Shown here: positions 1 to 7,172 of the stretch, piece after piece
Layout: every line of letters starts with the position of its first letter
How positions within the stretch are numbered: the stretch's first letter is position 1
DNA from: Alphaproteobacteria bacterium
GTDB taxonomy: Bacteria > Pseudomonadota > Alphaproteobacteria > UBA9219
Direction: 5' to 3'
Length of the DNA: 13,650 nucleotides
Assembly (NCBI GenBank): GCA_028865155.1
Contig: JAGWKW010000014.1
Span: forward strand, 1-13,650
The notes under the pieces: generated by a model
The model's database searches: none
What the model saw: the letters and a program-made list of their open reading frames with translations, nothing else
What the model was told of the DNA's origin: nothing
Made by a program: the position numbers and the translations under genes

Positions 1-605
1 GCCAGCTTCTTGCGCAGCTTGCAGATGAACACGTCGATGATCTTCAGCTCGGGCTCGTCCATGCCGCCGTAAAGGTGGTTCAGGAACATCTCCTTGGTCA
101 GCGTCGTGCCCTTGCGCAAGCTGAGCAGTTCGAGAATGCCATATTCCTTGCCGGTCAGGTGAAGCGGCGCGCCGTCGACTTCGACCGTGCGCGTGTCGAG
201 ATTGACGATCAGCTTGCCGGTGCGGATGACGCTGTCGGAATGGCCTTTGGAACGGCGGATAATGGCGTGAATGCGCGCGACCAGCTCGCGGCGGTCGAAC
301 GGCTTGGTCAGGTAATCATCCGCGCCGAAGCCCAGGCCTTTGATCTTGTTATCGAGTTCGGAAAGGCCAGACAGGATCAAAATCGGCGTCGTGACGCGCG
401 CGGCGCGCAGGCGGCGCAACACTTCATAGCCGTCGATGTCGGGCAGCATGAGGTCGAGAATGATAATGTCGTAGTCGTAAATTTTGCCGATCTCGAGACC
501 GTCTTCGCCCAGATCGGTCGTATCGACGATGAAACCTTCGGCTTGAAGCATCAGCTCGATGCTTTTCGCAACCGAGGTATCGTCTTCGACAAGCAGAACG
601 CGCAT
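1..605 (-). CDS. ctrA: CtrA cell-cycle response regulator (3' end cut by window edge)
   Basis: DNA-binding response regulator of the OmpR/PhoB class; in alphaproteobacteria CtrA controls cell-cycle, motility and division genes and is phosphorylated through the CckA-ChpT relay. About 201 residues are visible, starting MRVLLVEDD. The receiver domain (about 1-115) carries the acidic pocket, the phospho-acceptor D51 in LDLMLPD and the TKPF lysine (K101). The winged-helix domain follows, with HLTGKEY and then the segments [19 protein letters not shown] and [14 protein letters not shown], which from memory match the Caulobacter protein almost exactly. Caulobacter CtrA is 231 residues, so roughly 30 C-terminal residues lie outside the window. 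The ATG has a GAGG ribosome site 7 bases upstream. It lies downstream of mnmE on the same strand, but the 149-bp AT-rich gap suggests its own promoter. Identification is very secure. Confidence 0.96.
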   Translation of the reverse strand, partial: MRVLLVEDDTSVAKSIELMLQAEGFIVDTTDLGEDGLEIGKIYDYDIIILDLMLPDIDGYEVLRRLRAARVTTPILILSGLSELDNKIKGLGFGADDYLTKPFDRRELVARIHAIIRRSKGHSDSVIRTGKLIVNLDTRTVEVDGAPLHLTGKEYGILELLSLRKGTTLTKEMFLNHLYGGMDEPELKIIDVFICKLRKKL

Positions 606-754
606 AATTTTGCCTCACATGTTAAGACAGTCAACGACCTGTTAAGCATACTGTAACATAATTTCTTAAGGGATGGTAAACTTTATTAACAGGCGAGGTG
701 ATTCCTTACCAAAAATAGGTATTAAACAAGAGAAATCAATAAATTAGGTTGCTT
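606..754 (-). promoter_or_regulatory. ctrA upstream region with a CtrA-box-like site and a GANTC site
   Basis: This gap is far richer in A and T than its surroundings and lies between the mnmE stop and the ctrA start. Seen directly: a TTAA-N7-GTAA arrangement at 642-656, one base off the TTAA-N7-TTAA CtrA consensus; a weaker TTAA-N7-TAAA at about 667-681; and one GANTC sequence (GATTC) at 700-704, the target of the CcrM methyltransferase. In Caulobacter, ctrA is autoregulated by CtrA and one of its promoters is CcrM-sensitive, so the combination is suggestive. I could not place convincing -35/-10 boxes. Confidence 0.5.
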
Positions 755-2071
755 TTACTTACCGATGCAGAAGTCGCGGAAAATGACATCGAGCAAATCC
801 TCGACATCGACGCGGCCCGTAATCCGGCCCAATGCGCGCATCGCCAGCCGCACATCTTCGGCGCGCAAATCGGGCTGTGCGGCGCCGAGCGCGCGGTCGA
901 TATGTTCGCAACATTCTTCCAAAGCTGCGCGGTGCCGCGCGCGGGTCAAGGGCGGCGCGCCCGAACCTGAAAAACGCATATCGATTTCATGCGCGAGTTT
1001 GCCCAGTAGCGTCTCGATGCCCGCGCCTGTCAGGGCCGAAACGGCCACTGCGTCCTCCGGGGCGGCGGCAGGCGCAAGGTCGATCTTGTTCATGACCACA
1101 ATCGTATTGCCATCGATCATGTCGCGCGGCGTTGCCGCCAATGCGTCCGCATCGAGGATCAGCAATTTCATATCCGCCGTTTTGGCGCGCGCCCTGGCGC
1201 GGCGAATGCCCTCGCTTTCGATTTCTTCCGTGCTTTCCCTTAACCCGGCGGTGTCGGCCAGCATGACCGGGTATCCGCCTATATCCAGATGAACTTCGAT
1301 CACGTCGCGCGTCGTGCCGGCGGTCGGCGCAACGATGGCAGCTTCGCGCTGCGCGAGCGCGTTCAGAAGCGACGATTTGCCCGCATTCGGTGCGCCGAGC
1401 AGAACGACCGAAAACCCTTCGCGCAATCTTTCGCCGCGCCGGTTATCGTTCAAATGCGCGGCGATGTCGGCGCGGAGGATCTGCAGCGCGGCATTCTGCT
1501 TCTCGGCCAGATCTTCGGGTAAATCTTCGTCGGCGAAATCGATCGCCGCTTCCATATAGGCCAGACTTTGCGCCAGCCGCGCGCGCCAATCTTCATAGAT
1601 TTTACCGAGTACGCCGTCCATCTGACGCAAAGCCTGCCTGCGTTGTGCTTCGGTGTCGGCATGGACAAGGTCGGCGACGGCTTCCGCCTCGGTCAAATCC
1701 ATGCGCCTGTTTTCGAAAGCGCGCCGCGTGAATTCGCCCGGCTCGGCAAGGCGAAAGGCAGGCAGCGCCTGCAAAGCTTCGACAATCGCCTGCGTCACGG
1801 CACGGCCGCCATGGGTCTGAAATTCGACAACATCTTCGCCGGTGAAACTGTGCGGCGCCTTGAAATACAGCACAAGCGCGCGGTCGATGGTCTCGCCGCT
1901 TTGCGGATTTTTCAGCTCACGCATCACCGCGCGGCGCGGTTCGGGCAATGTGGCCGATCCGCACAATTTTTCTATCGCCCGCGCGGCCTCGCGTCCTGAA
2001 ACGCGGAACACCGCGACGCCCGCTTTGCCTGCGGCGGATGCAAGCGCAAAAATGGTGCGGTCGTCATTCAT
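755..2071 (-). CDS. mnmE: tRNA uridine-5-carboxymethylaminomethyl(34) synthesis GTPase MnmE
   Basis: With MnmG, MnmE modifies the wobble uridine U34 of certain tRNAs, using GTP, FAD and a folate one-carbon donor, in the cytoplasm. The 438-residue length is typical. Order: N-terminal folate-binding domain (about 1-118), helical domain, G domain inserted at about 215-370, then the C-terminal helices. Visible GTPase motifs are G1 GAPNAGKSS (226-234), G2 TAGTTRD (250-256), G3 DTAG (273-276) and G4 NKID (328-331). The protein ends FCIGK, the family's C-terminal motif with its essential cysteine. The start at 2071 is chosen because the N-terminus then reads MNDDRTIFALAS as in the family; its ATG overlaps the upstream ferredoxin gene by 8 bases, implying translational coupling. 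Its partner mnmG is not in the window. Confidence 0.97.
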   Translation of the reverse strand: MNDDRTIFALASAAGKAGVAVFRVSGREAARAIEKLCGSATLPEPRRAVMRELKNPQSGETIDRALVLYFKAPHSFTGEDVVEFQTHGGRAVTQAIVEALQALPAFRLAEPGEFTRRAFENRRMDLTEAEAVADLVHADTEAQRRQALRQMDGVLGKIYEDWRARLAQSLAYMEAAIDFADEDLPEDLAEKQNAALQILRADIAAHLNDNRRGERLREGFSVVLLGAPNAGKSSLLNALAQREAAIVAPTAGTTRDVIEVHLDIGGYPVMLADTAGLRESTEEIESEGIRRARARAKTADMKLLILDADALAATPRDMIDGNTIVVMNKIDLAPAAAPEDAVAVSALTGAGIETLLGKLAHEIDMRFSGSGAPPLTRARHRAALEECCEHIDRALGAAQPDLRAEDVRLAMRALGRITGRVDVEDLLDVIFRDFCIGK

Positions 2072-2396
2072 CGGCGGCGCGCGGTGGCAGCACCAACCGT
2101 TCGACGCGCTTGCCTTGTTGCAGATACGTGACCAGAATCTCGTCGATATCGGCCTCGTTTTGCGGCGCATACCACACGCCTTCGGGATAGATCACGATGC
2201 AGGGGCCCATCTCGCAGCGGTCGAGACAACCCGCGCCGTTGATCCGCGTCGAAGGCAATCCCATCTCCTTCGCGCGCTTTTTCATGTAATTGCGCAAACG
2301 CTCGCCGCCTTTCGACACGCAGCAGCCGCGTTCGTGCCCGTCGGGCCTGCGGTTGGTGCAGCAGAAAGCATGATGGTCGTAGTAAAGTTCAGGCAC
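2064..2396 (-). CDS. Thioredoxin-like [2Fe-2S] ferredoxin (GTG start)
   Basis: Small (110-residue) soluble electron carrier of the thioredoxin-like [2Fe-2S] ferredoxin family. Candidate cluster ligands are C12 or C13 and C25 or C26 in the N-terminal half, and the C57-x3-C61 pair in GAGCLDRCEMGPC; the C-x(10-12)-C plus C-x3-C spacing is the family signature. The phrase CIVIYPEGVWY is also typical. I chose the GTG at 2396 because a GGAG ribosome site lies 7 bases before it and it overlaps the oxidoreductase stop by 8 bases. An ATG at 2438 would add 14 unlikely residues and a 50-base overlap. The 3' end overlaps mnmE by 8 bases. Its redox partner is unknown; the adjacent flavoprotein is the obvious candidate by context. 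Confidence 0.88.
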   Translation of the reverse strand: MPELYYDHHAFCCTNRRPDGHERGCCVSKGGERLRNYMKKRAKEMGLPSTRINGAGCLDRCEMGPCIVIYPEGVWYAPQNEADIDEILVTYLQQGKRVERLVLPPRAADE

Positions 2397-3501
2397 TTTG
2401 CTTCTCCATAAGGTCGGCCACGTAATCGCCGATTGCAAGCGACGAGGTCAAGCCCGGCGACTCGATGCCGTAAAGGCAGATCAAGTTCGGAACTTTATGC
2501 GCCGTTTCACCCTGTATGATGAAATCGGTATCATGTGGACTGGCGCGCGCGACTTTGGGGCGAATGCCGCAATAATCGGGCTGCAACGCGTCCGCGGGCA
2601 GGTTCGGCCAGTAACGGCGGATCGCCTGTTCGGCCAGCGCGGCGCGGGCCGGGTCGACCTTGTAATCTATGTGATCGACCCATTCGACATCAGGGCCGAA
2701 ACGCACCTGCCCGGCCAGATCGCAAGTCGTATGCAACCCCGACGAACCGAGCGTGGGCGGCGGATAAACCAGCATCGAAAACGGCGCTTTACCCGACAGG
2801 CTGAAATAATTGCCCTTGGCCAGCACCTGCGGCGGCACGCTCGCGGTGTCGAGCCCTTGCAGTGAATGCGAAAATTTCTGCGCGCCCAAACCGGCGGCGT
2901 TGATCAGATATGTGCACGAAATCTGCGACGGCGCATCGCCCGTGACATCCAGCACGAACCCGTCCGCCGTCGCTTCGCCGCCCGCGACGAAACTGCGCAG
3001 CGCGATCATCGCGCCCGCGCCTTCCGCATCGCCTTCGAGCGCGAGCAGATAAGCGGGCGCATCGATAATCCCTGTGACGGAAACGTGAAGCGCGGCCACG
3101 CACGAAACTTCAGGTTCCATTCCACGCGCTTCTTCGCCCGTCAGAAACCGCACCCCTTCCACGCCGTTTTGCGCGGCGATATCCTGCCATTCGCGCAAGT
3201 GCGGAATTTGGTCTTCATCCGTCGCGACGACCAGTTTCCCGCAATTTTTATGCGGAATGCCGCGCGCCTTGGCATAAGCATAGAGTTTCTTGCGCCCCTC
3301 GACGCAAAGCCGGGCCTTCAAACTGCCGGGGTGATAATAAATGCCGGCATGAATGACGCCGCTGTTGCGTGAACTCGTTACGCTTCCGCAGCTATCTTCG
3401 GCTTCCAGAACCAGAACCTCATGCCCGTCCGCCGCCAGCCGCCGCGCAATGGCAAGTCCGACGGCGCCCGCGCCGATGATGATGGTTTCGATATGGTCCA
3501 T
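2389..3501 (-). CDS. FAD-dependent oxidoreductase, L-2-hydroxyglutarate oxidase-like (DAO family)
   Basis: Flavoprotein of 370 residues in the D-amino-acid-oxidase/glycerol-3-phosphate-dehydrogenase fold. The N-terminal Rossmann motif is GAGAVG (10-15), with an acidic residue at E33 expected to bind the FAD ribose. The stretch SRNSGVIHAGIYY (44-56) followed by PGSLKARLCVEG resembles E. coli LhgO (YgaF), which oxidises L-2-hydroxyglutarate. The C-terminal GIRPK and ESPGLTSSLAIGDYV segments fit FAD contacts in that group. It is shorter than LhgO (about 420 residues), so the substrate may be a different 2-hydroxy acid; I call the family, not the reaction. No signal peptide is seen. It is the first gene of the overlapped run with the ferredoxin and mnmE, and is divergent from the cytochrome b561 gene. 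Confidence 0.88.
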   Translation of the reverse strand: MDHIETIIIGAGAVGLAIARRLAADGHEVLVLEAEDSCGSVTSSRNSGVIHAGIYYHPGSLKARLCVEGRKKLYAYAKARGIPHKNCGKLVVATDEDQIPHLREWQDIAAQNGVEGVRFLTGEEARGMEPEVSCVAALHVSVTGIIDAPAYLLALEGDAEGAGAMIALRSFVAGGEATADGFVLDVTGDAPSQISCTYLINAAGLGAQKFSHSLQGLDTASVPPQVLAKGNYFSLSGKAPFSMLVYPPPTLGSSGLHTTCDLAGQVRFGPDVEWVDHIDYKVDPARAALAEQAIRRYWPNLPADALQPDYCGIRPKVARASPHDTDFIIQGETAHKVPNLICLYGIESPGLTSSLAIGDYVADLMEKQSA

Positions 3502-3615
3502 GGAAGCCCGAAAAAGGAAAAGAACAACCCGATCCCGTTCCTATAACATATCTTGCCGCCGCGCGCGCTAGCTCCTAACCTGTCGGCTTACGTTTCCCGA
3601 CCATGGAGGATACGC
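3502..3615. promoter_or_regulatory. Divergent promoter region between oxidoreductase and cytochrome b561
   Basis: This 114-bp gap separates two divergently transcribed genes and must hold both start regions. An AT-rich patch at about 3540-3552 (CTATAACATATC) could supply a -10 on either strand, but I found no well-spaced -35 partner. A GGAGGA ribosome site at 3605-3610 serves the rightward gene. Confidence 0.4.
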
Positions 3616-4200
3616 ATGACCTCGACCGACGCCGCCGCGTCCTATACCAAAACCGCGAAAGCGCTTCATTGGCTCATCGCCGCGCTCATTCTCTTTATGC
3701 TCGCGCTCGGCTACAGTTTCGATTTCTTCCCCAAGGGCGCGGCCCGGGATGCGGCCTTCAATCTGCATAAATCCATCGGCATCACGATTTTGCTGCTCAG
3801 CCTGGCCCGGCTCGGCTGGCGGTTTGCGCACCGCGCGCCGCCTTTCCCCGCGACGATGCCGATGTGGGAACAGCGCGCAGCCCATGCCGGCCATGTCCTG
3901 CTTTATGTCTTCATGATCGGCATGCCTTTGACCGGCTGGGCGATGGTATCGGCGGCGGCGCATCCGTTAACGCTGTTCGGCACCGTTTCCTGGCCGCTTT
4001 TGCCCGTGCCGCAAAGCCGCGCTATGGCCGAAACTTTCGTCAACATCCATAATACGGCGGCGTTTTTGCTGATTTTGCTGCTCGTCGGCCATGTTGCGGC
4101 GGCGATGCATCATCATTTCGGTGCCCGCGACGACATATTGTTGCGTATGCTGCCGCGCCGGGCGGCGGGGGTCTGGAACCGCATGCGCGGCCAAGGCTAG
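3616..4200 (+). CDS. Cytochrome b561 family membrane protein
   Basis: Inner-membrane di-haem b-type cytochrome of the bacterial CybB type, which moves electrons between the quinone pool and other partners. The product is 194 residues with four hydrophobic helices at about 17-37, 51-70, 90-112 and 141-163. Histidines placed to bind haem are H18 (ALHW), H51 (NLHKSIG), H90/H93 (AAHAGH) and H145/H159 in the last helix. The GMPLTGW phrase after the third helix is typical. The start at 3616 is set by a strong GGAGGA ribosome site 5 bases upstream; an upstream in-frame ATG at 3553 would add residues with no family match. The gene stands alone between a divergent operon and the rpsB promoter, so its electron partner is not shown by context. 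Confidence 0.92.
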   Translation: MTSTDAAASYTKTAKALHWLIAALILFMLALGYSFDFFPKGAARDAAFNLHKSIGITILLLSLARLGWRFAHRAPPFPATMPMWEQRAAHAGHVLLYVFMIGMPLTGWAMVSAAAHPLTLFGTVSWPLLPVPQSRAMAETFVNIHNTAAFLLILLLVGHVAAAMHHHFGARDDILLRMLPRRAAGVWNRMRGQG

Positions 4201-4239
4201 GCCGGAACCGGGCCAAAACGCGCTTTTTCCCGCTTTTCC

Positions 4240-4269
4240 TTGCTTTCGGGCGCGAAAAAGGGGTACAAC
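4240..4269 (+). promoter_or_regulatory. Predicted rpsB promoter
   Basis: TTGCTT at 4240-4245 and TACAAC at 4264-4269, separated by 18 bases, match sigma-70-type boxes. The implied start near 4276 coincides with the first base of the first leader hairpin, which supports the placement. Confidence 0.5.
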
Positions 4270-4275
4270 GCCACC

Positions 4276-4411
4276 TGTCCGGGGATGGTCTCCGGGCATA
4301 AATAAAAACTCACGCATGTCCGGCTCTTGCGGTCAATCCCGCAAACAGGCCATCCGGTGCCGATATTCGGTACACGACATGCGGCGGATCAACCGGAGAA
4401 AGGCACTAAAC
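4276..4411 (+). promoter_or_regulatory. Structured 5' leader of rpsB with three hairpins
   Basis: The untranslated leader of about 136 bases contains three successive stem-loops. The first, at 4276-4298, is about 10 bp including two G-T pairs, with a TGG loop. The second, at 4327-4344, is a perfect 6-bp TTGCGG/CCGCAA stem. The third, at 4357-4373, is 6 bp with an ATATT loop. The ribosome site (GGAGAAAGG) follows at 4395-4403. S2 represses its own rpsB-tsf operon through the mRNA leader in E. coli; an equivalent role here is inference. Confidence 0.5.
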
Positions 4412-5197
4412 ATGACGATGCCCGTCGTTTCCCTGCGCCAGCTGTTCGAAGCAGGCGTCCATTTCGGCCACAATACGCGCCGCTGGAACCCCAAAATGCA
4501 ACCCTATCTGTTCGGCGTGCGCAATAACGTGCACATCATCGATCTCGAACAGACCGTTCCCATGATGCAGCGTGCGCTGCAGTCGCTGCGCGACACCGTC
4601 GCGGGCGGCGGCCGCGTTCTGTTCGTCGGCACCAAGCGCCAGGCGCAGGGCAAGATCGCCGAAGCCGCCGCGCGCTGCGGCCAGTATTACGTCAACCATC
4701 GCTGGCTCGGCGGCATGTTGACCAACTGGAAGACGATCTCGCTCTCGATCAAGCGCCTGCGCGAGCTCGACGAGAAGCTTGCCGGCGACGAAGCTAAAAA
4801 GCTGACCAAGAAGGAAGCGCTGGAAATGTCGCGCGACCGCGACAAACTGGAAAAGGCGCTCGGCGGCATCAAGGATATGGGCGGCCTGCCCGACATCATC
4901 TTTGTCGTCGACACGATCAAGGAAGACATTGCGATTGCCGAAGCCGTGAAATTGGGCATCCCCGTCGCCGCCATCGTCGACAGCAATTCCGACCCCGCGC
5001 ACATCACCTATCCGGTGCCGGGCAACGACGACGCGTCGCGCGCCATCGACCTTTACTGCGACCTCGCGGCGCAGGCGGTTCTCGACGGCATCGCCGCCGA
5101 ACTGACCACCAGCGGCAAGGATGCGGGCGCTTCCGAAACCGTGCCCGAAAGCGAAACGACGGTCGCGGAAGAAACCAAGGAAGCCGTCAACAGTTAA
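4412..5197 (+). CDS. rpsB: 30S ribosomal protein S2
   Basis: S2 binds late to the 30S subunit and helps hold S1. The product is 261 residues. The N-terminus reads [20 protein letters not shown] followed by NTRRWNPKM, the family hallmark, then [39 protein letters not shown] and PDIIFVVDT. The last 35 or so residues form an acidic, low-complexity tail, common in alphaproteobacterial S2. The start at 4412 is favoured by GGAG/AAAGG just upstream and by alignment; the in-frame ATG two codons later is the alternative. It is followed by tsf as in nearly all bacteria, with a hairpin in the 74-bp gap. Identification is secure. Confidence 0.98.
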   Translation: MTMPVVSLRQLFEAGVHFGHNTRRWNPKMQPYLFGVRNNVHIIDLEQTVPMMQRALQSLRDTVAGGGRVLFVGTKRQAQGKIAEAAARCGQYYVNHRWLGGMLTNWKTISLSIKRLRELDEKLAGDEAKKLTKKEALEMSRDRDKLEKALGGIKDMGGLPDIIFVVDTIKEDIAIAEAVKLGIPVAAIVDSNSDPAHITYPVPGNDDASRAIDLYCDLAAQAVLDGIAAELTTSGKDAGASETVPESETTVAEETKEAVNS

Positions 5198-5218
5198 GCG
5201 GCCTTTCTGAAATCCGGC

Positions 5219-5255
5219 AGCCCGGCGTCTTCGCCGGGCTCCCAATCCCTTTTTT
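5219..5255 (+). terminator. Terminator-like hairpin between rpsB and tsf (probable attenuator)
   Basis: A perfect 9-bp GC-rich stem (AGCCCGGCG pairing with CGCCGGGCT, 5219-5227 with 5232-5240) has a TCTT loop. A run of six T begins only at 5250, nine bases after the stem. That gap makes full termination doubtful, so partial read-through that lowers tsf relative to rpsB is the likelier role. Confidence 0.65.
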
Positions 5256-5271
5256 ATCGAGGAGAAACAAC

Positions 5272-6192
5272 ATGGCAGAAATCACCGCCACGATGGTCAA
5301 GGATCTGCGCGACAAAACCGGCGCAGGCATGATGGATTGCAAAAAGGCACTTAACGAAGCGAACGGCGACATGGAAGCCGCCATCGACTGGCTGCGCAAG
5401 AAAGGCCTGTCCGCAGCGGCCAAGAAAGCCGACCGCGTCGCAGCCGAAGGGTTGATCGCGGTCGCGGCCAAAGGCAACAAAGCCGCCATCGTCGAAGTCA
5501 ACGCCGAAACCGACTTCATCGGCCGCAACGATCAGTTCCAGGCTTTCGCCGCGGAAACGGCGCAGATCGCGCTCGACACCGGCGCCGCCATCGAAACGCT
5601 GAAAGCAGCGAAACATTCGTCGGGCACGACGGTCGAGGCAGCCCTGACCAACCTCGTCGCCACCATCGGCGAAAACATGTCGCTGCGCCGCGTTGCCATG
5701 CTCGAAGTGCCGCAGGGCATCGTCGCCACCTATGTGCATAGCGCGCTCGCGCCGAATATCGGCAAGATCGGCGTGCTCGTCGCGCTGGAATCCTCGGCCG
5801 ATGCCGCGAAGCTCGCCGAACTCGGCAAGCAGATCGCGATGCATGTCGCCGCCGCGCGCCCCGAAGCGCTGACCGTCGCCGATGTCGATACCAAGGCTCT
5901 GGAACGCGAACGCAACGTGCTGGCCGATCAGGCACGCGCGTCGGGCAAGCCGGAACAGATCATCGAAAAGATGGTCGAAGGCCGCATCCGCAAATATTAC
6001 GAAGAAGTGGTCTTGCTGGAACAAGTCTATGTCGTCGACGGCGAAAGCAAAATCTCGCAAGTGATCGAAAAGGCGTCCAAGGATCTCGGCGCGCCGGTCA
6101 AGCTGGCGGGTTTCGTGCGTTACCAGCTTGGCGAAGGCATCGAAAAGGCGGCGGACGATTTTGCCGCCGAAGTCGCCAAGATGGCCTCTTAA
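5272..6192 (+). CDS. tsf: Translation elongation factor Ts
   Basis: EF-Ts is the cytoplasmic nucleotide-exchange factor that recycles EF-Tu from GDP to GTP. The product is 306 residues, a normal length. The N-terminal UBA-like domain reads [19 protein letters not shown] and [21 protein letters not shown]. The core has the EF-Tu contact motif [15 protein letters not shown], and the C-terminal half ends with [22 protein letters not shown] ribosome site lies 7 bases before the ATG. It follows rpsB after the hairpin gap and is separated from pyrH by 225 bp holding a large palindrome and a strong terminator, so it probably ends the first transcription unit. Confidence 0.98.
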   Translation: MAEITATMVKDLRDKTGAGMMDCKKALNEANGDMEAAIDWLRKKGLSAAAKKADRVAAEGLIAVAAKGNKAAIVEVNAETDFIGRNDQFQAFAAETAQIALDTGAAIETLKAAKHSSGTTVEAALTNLVATIGENMSLRRVAMLEVPQGIVATYVHSALAPNIGKIGVLVALESSADAAKLAELGKQIAMHVAAARPEALTVADVDTKALERERNVLADQARASGKPEQIIEKMVEGRIRKYYEEVVLLEQVYVVDGESKISQVIEKASKDLGAPVKLAGFVRYQLGEGIEKAADDFAAEVAKMAS

Positions 6193-6221
6193 CGGCTCCG
6201 TCTGCCGGGCGCCTATCGCGC

Positions 6222-6283
6222 TTTTTTGCGCCCCGCTTTGCGCACGTACCCCAAGTACGCTTACGCAGCGGGTTCGCAAAAAA
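6222..6283. repeat. 62-bp interrupted palindrome downstream of tsf
   Basis: The element is almost symmetrical across its length. From the outside in, the paired arms are TTTTTTGCG/CGCAAAAAA (6222-6230 with 6275-6283), CCGCT/AGCGG, GCG/CGC and CGTAC/GTACG (6245-6249 with 6255-6259) around a CCCAA loop, with small unpaired bulges between. It could be a terminator working in both directions, or one copy of a dispersed palindromic repeat. I see no second copy in this window. A short GCGC-loop-GCGC stem at 6209-6221 also runs into its first T tract. Confidence 0.7.
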
Positions 6284-6291
6284 TCACGATA

Positions 6292-6319
6292 TTCACCACG
6301 GCATCCGAAGCCGTATATA
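6292..6319 (+). promoter_or_regulatory. Possible pyrH promoter upstream of the terminator
   Basis: TTCACC (6292-6297) and TATATA (6314-6319) are 16 bases apart and are the only plausible boxes I see between tsf and pyrH. The -35 is poor. If it is real, the terminator at 6338-6376 lies inside the pyrH leader. Confidence 0.3.
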
Positions 6320-6337
6320 GGCACGGAAAAGCTTCTT

Positions 6338-6376
6338 TTGCGCCAGTTCCGACAAGGGACTGGCGCAATTTTTTTT
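6338..6376 (+). terminator. Strong intrinsic terminator between tsf and pyrH
   Basis: A 13-bp stem (6338-6350 with 6356-6368, one T-G pair) has a GACAA loop and is followed directly by eight T (6369-6376). This is a textbook intrinsic terminator. It stops only 41 bases before the pyrH start, so it either ends the tsf transcript or acts as an attenuator in the pyrH leader. Confidence 0.9.
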
Positions 6377-6417
6377 GCCCTGATAAAACAGCTTCGTATT
6401 CATGAACGAGGCCGCTC

Positions 6418-7164
6418 ATGCCCAACCTTGCCCGGAAAAACGAAATGCCGAACCCCAAAACGAAATACAAGCGCGTCCTGCTCAAGCTGTCGGGCGAAGC
6501 GCTCATGGGCGGGCGCGACTACGGGCTGGATCCGGAAGTCGTCGCGCGCGTCGCGGAGGAAGTCAAATCCGTCATCGATATGGGCGTCGAAGTCTGCGCC
6601 GTCATCGGCGGCGGCAACATCTTTCGCGGCGTCTCCGGCGCGGCGCAGGGCATGGATCGCGCCACGGCCGATTATATGGGCATGCTGGCGACCGTCATCA
6701 ACGCCCTGGCGATGCAGAACGCGCTCGAAAAAGCGGGCGTGCCGACGCGCGTTTTGTCCGCCATCCCGATGTCGTCGGTCTGCGAACCCTATATCCGCCG
6801 CCGCGCCATGCGCCACATGGAAAAAGGCCGCGCGGTGATTTTCGCCGCCGGCACCGGCAACCCGTTTTTCACCACTGACAGCGCGGCGGCGTTGCGCGCA
6901 TCGGAAATGCAGTGCGATGCGTTGCTCAAAGCGACCAAGGTCGATGGCGTCTATAGCGCCGACCCGACCAAGGACAAATCGGCCACGCGTTACGACAAGC
7001 TTTCCTATCTGGACGTGCTGGCGCAGGATCTGCAGGTCATGGACACCTCGGCCATTTCATTGGCGCGGCAAAGCCATATCCCGATCCTCGTTTTCTCGAT
7101 CTTCGATCACGGAGCCTTCGCGAACGTGATGCAAGGCAAGGGCAAGTGTACCATTATAGAATAA
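6418..7164 (+). CDS. pyrH: UMP kinase
   Basis: UMP kinase converts UMP to UDP with ATP in pyrimidine synthesis; it is a cytoplasmic hexamer of the amino-acid-kinase fold. The 248-residue product shows [10 protein letters not shown] near the N-terminus, the glycine-rich [26 protein letters not shown], the nucleotide-binding [19 protein letters not shown] and DGVYSADP. The start at 6418 is chosen because GAGG lies 6 bases upstream; a second in-frame ATG at 6445 begins closer to the usual N-terminus but has a weaker ribosome site. frr follows after 8 bases. A strong terminator just upstream separates pyrH from tsf. Confidence 0.97.
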   Translation: MPNLARKNEMPNPKTKYKRVLLKLSGEALMGGRDYGLDPEVVARVAEEVKSVIDMGVEVCAVIGGGNIFRGVSGAAQGMDRATADYMGMLATVINALAMQNALEKAGVPTRVLSAIPMSSVCEPYIRRRAMRHMEKGRAVIFAAGTGNPFFTTDSAAALRASEMQCDALLKATKVDGVYSADPTKDKSATRYDKLSYLDVLAQDLQVMDTSAISLARQSHIPILVFSIFDHGAFANVMQGKGKCTIIE

Positions 7165-7172
7165 GGACAGCC

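Noticed and set aside
765..1292. Plus-strand frames opposite mnmE
   Set aside because: Shadows of the mnmE G domain and C-terminus.
2397..2438. ATG at 2438 as start of the ferredoxin
   Set aside because: It adds 14 residues that do not fit the family and a 50-base overlap, while the GTG at 2396 has a well-placed GGAG.
4406..5245. 279-codon minus-strand frame opposite rpsB
   Set aside because: Antisense shadow of an unmistakable S2 gene, with no ribosome site or recognisable domain.
5254..6324. Long open frame (356 codons) on the minus strand antisense to tsf
   Set aside because: It is a shadow of tsf in GC-rich DNA: no family motifs, composition of R/D/F typical of antisense frames, and tsf is certain.
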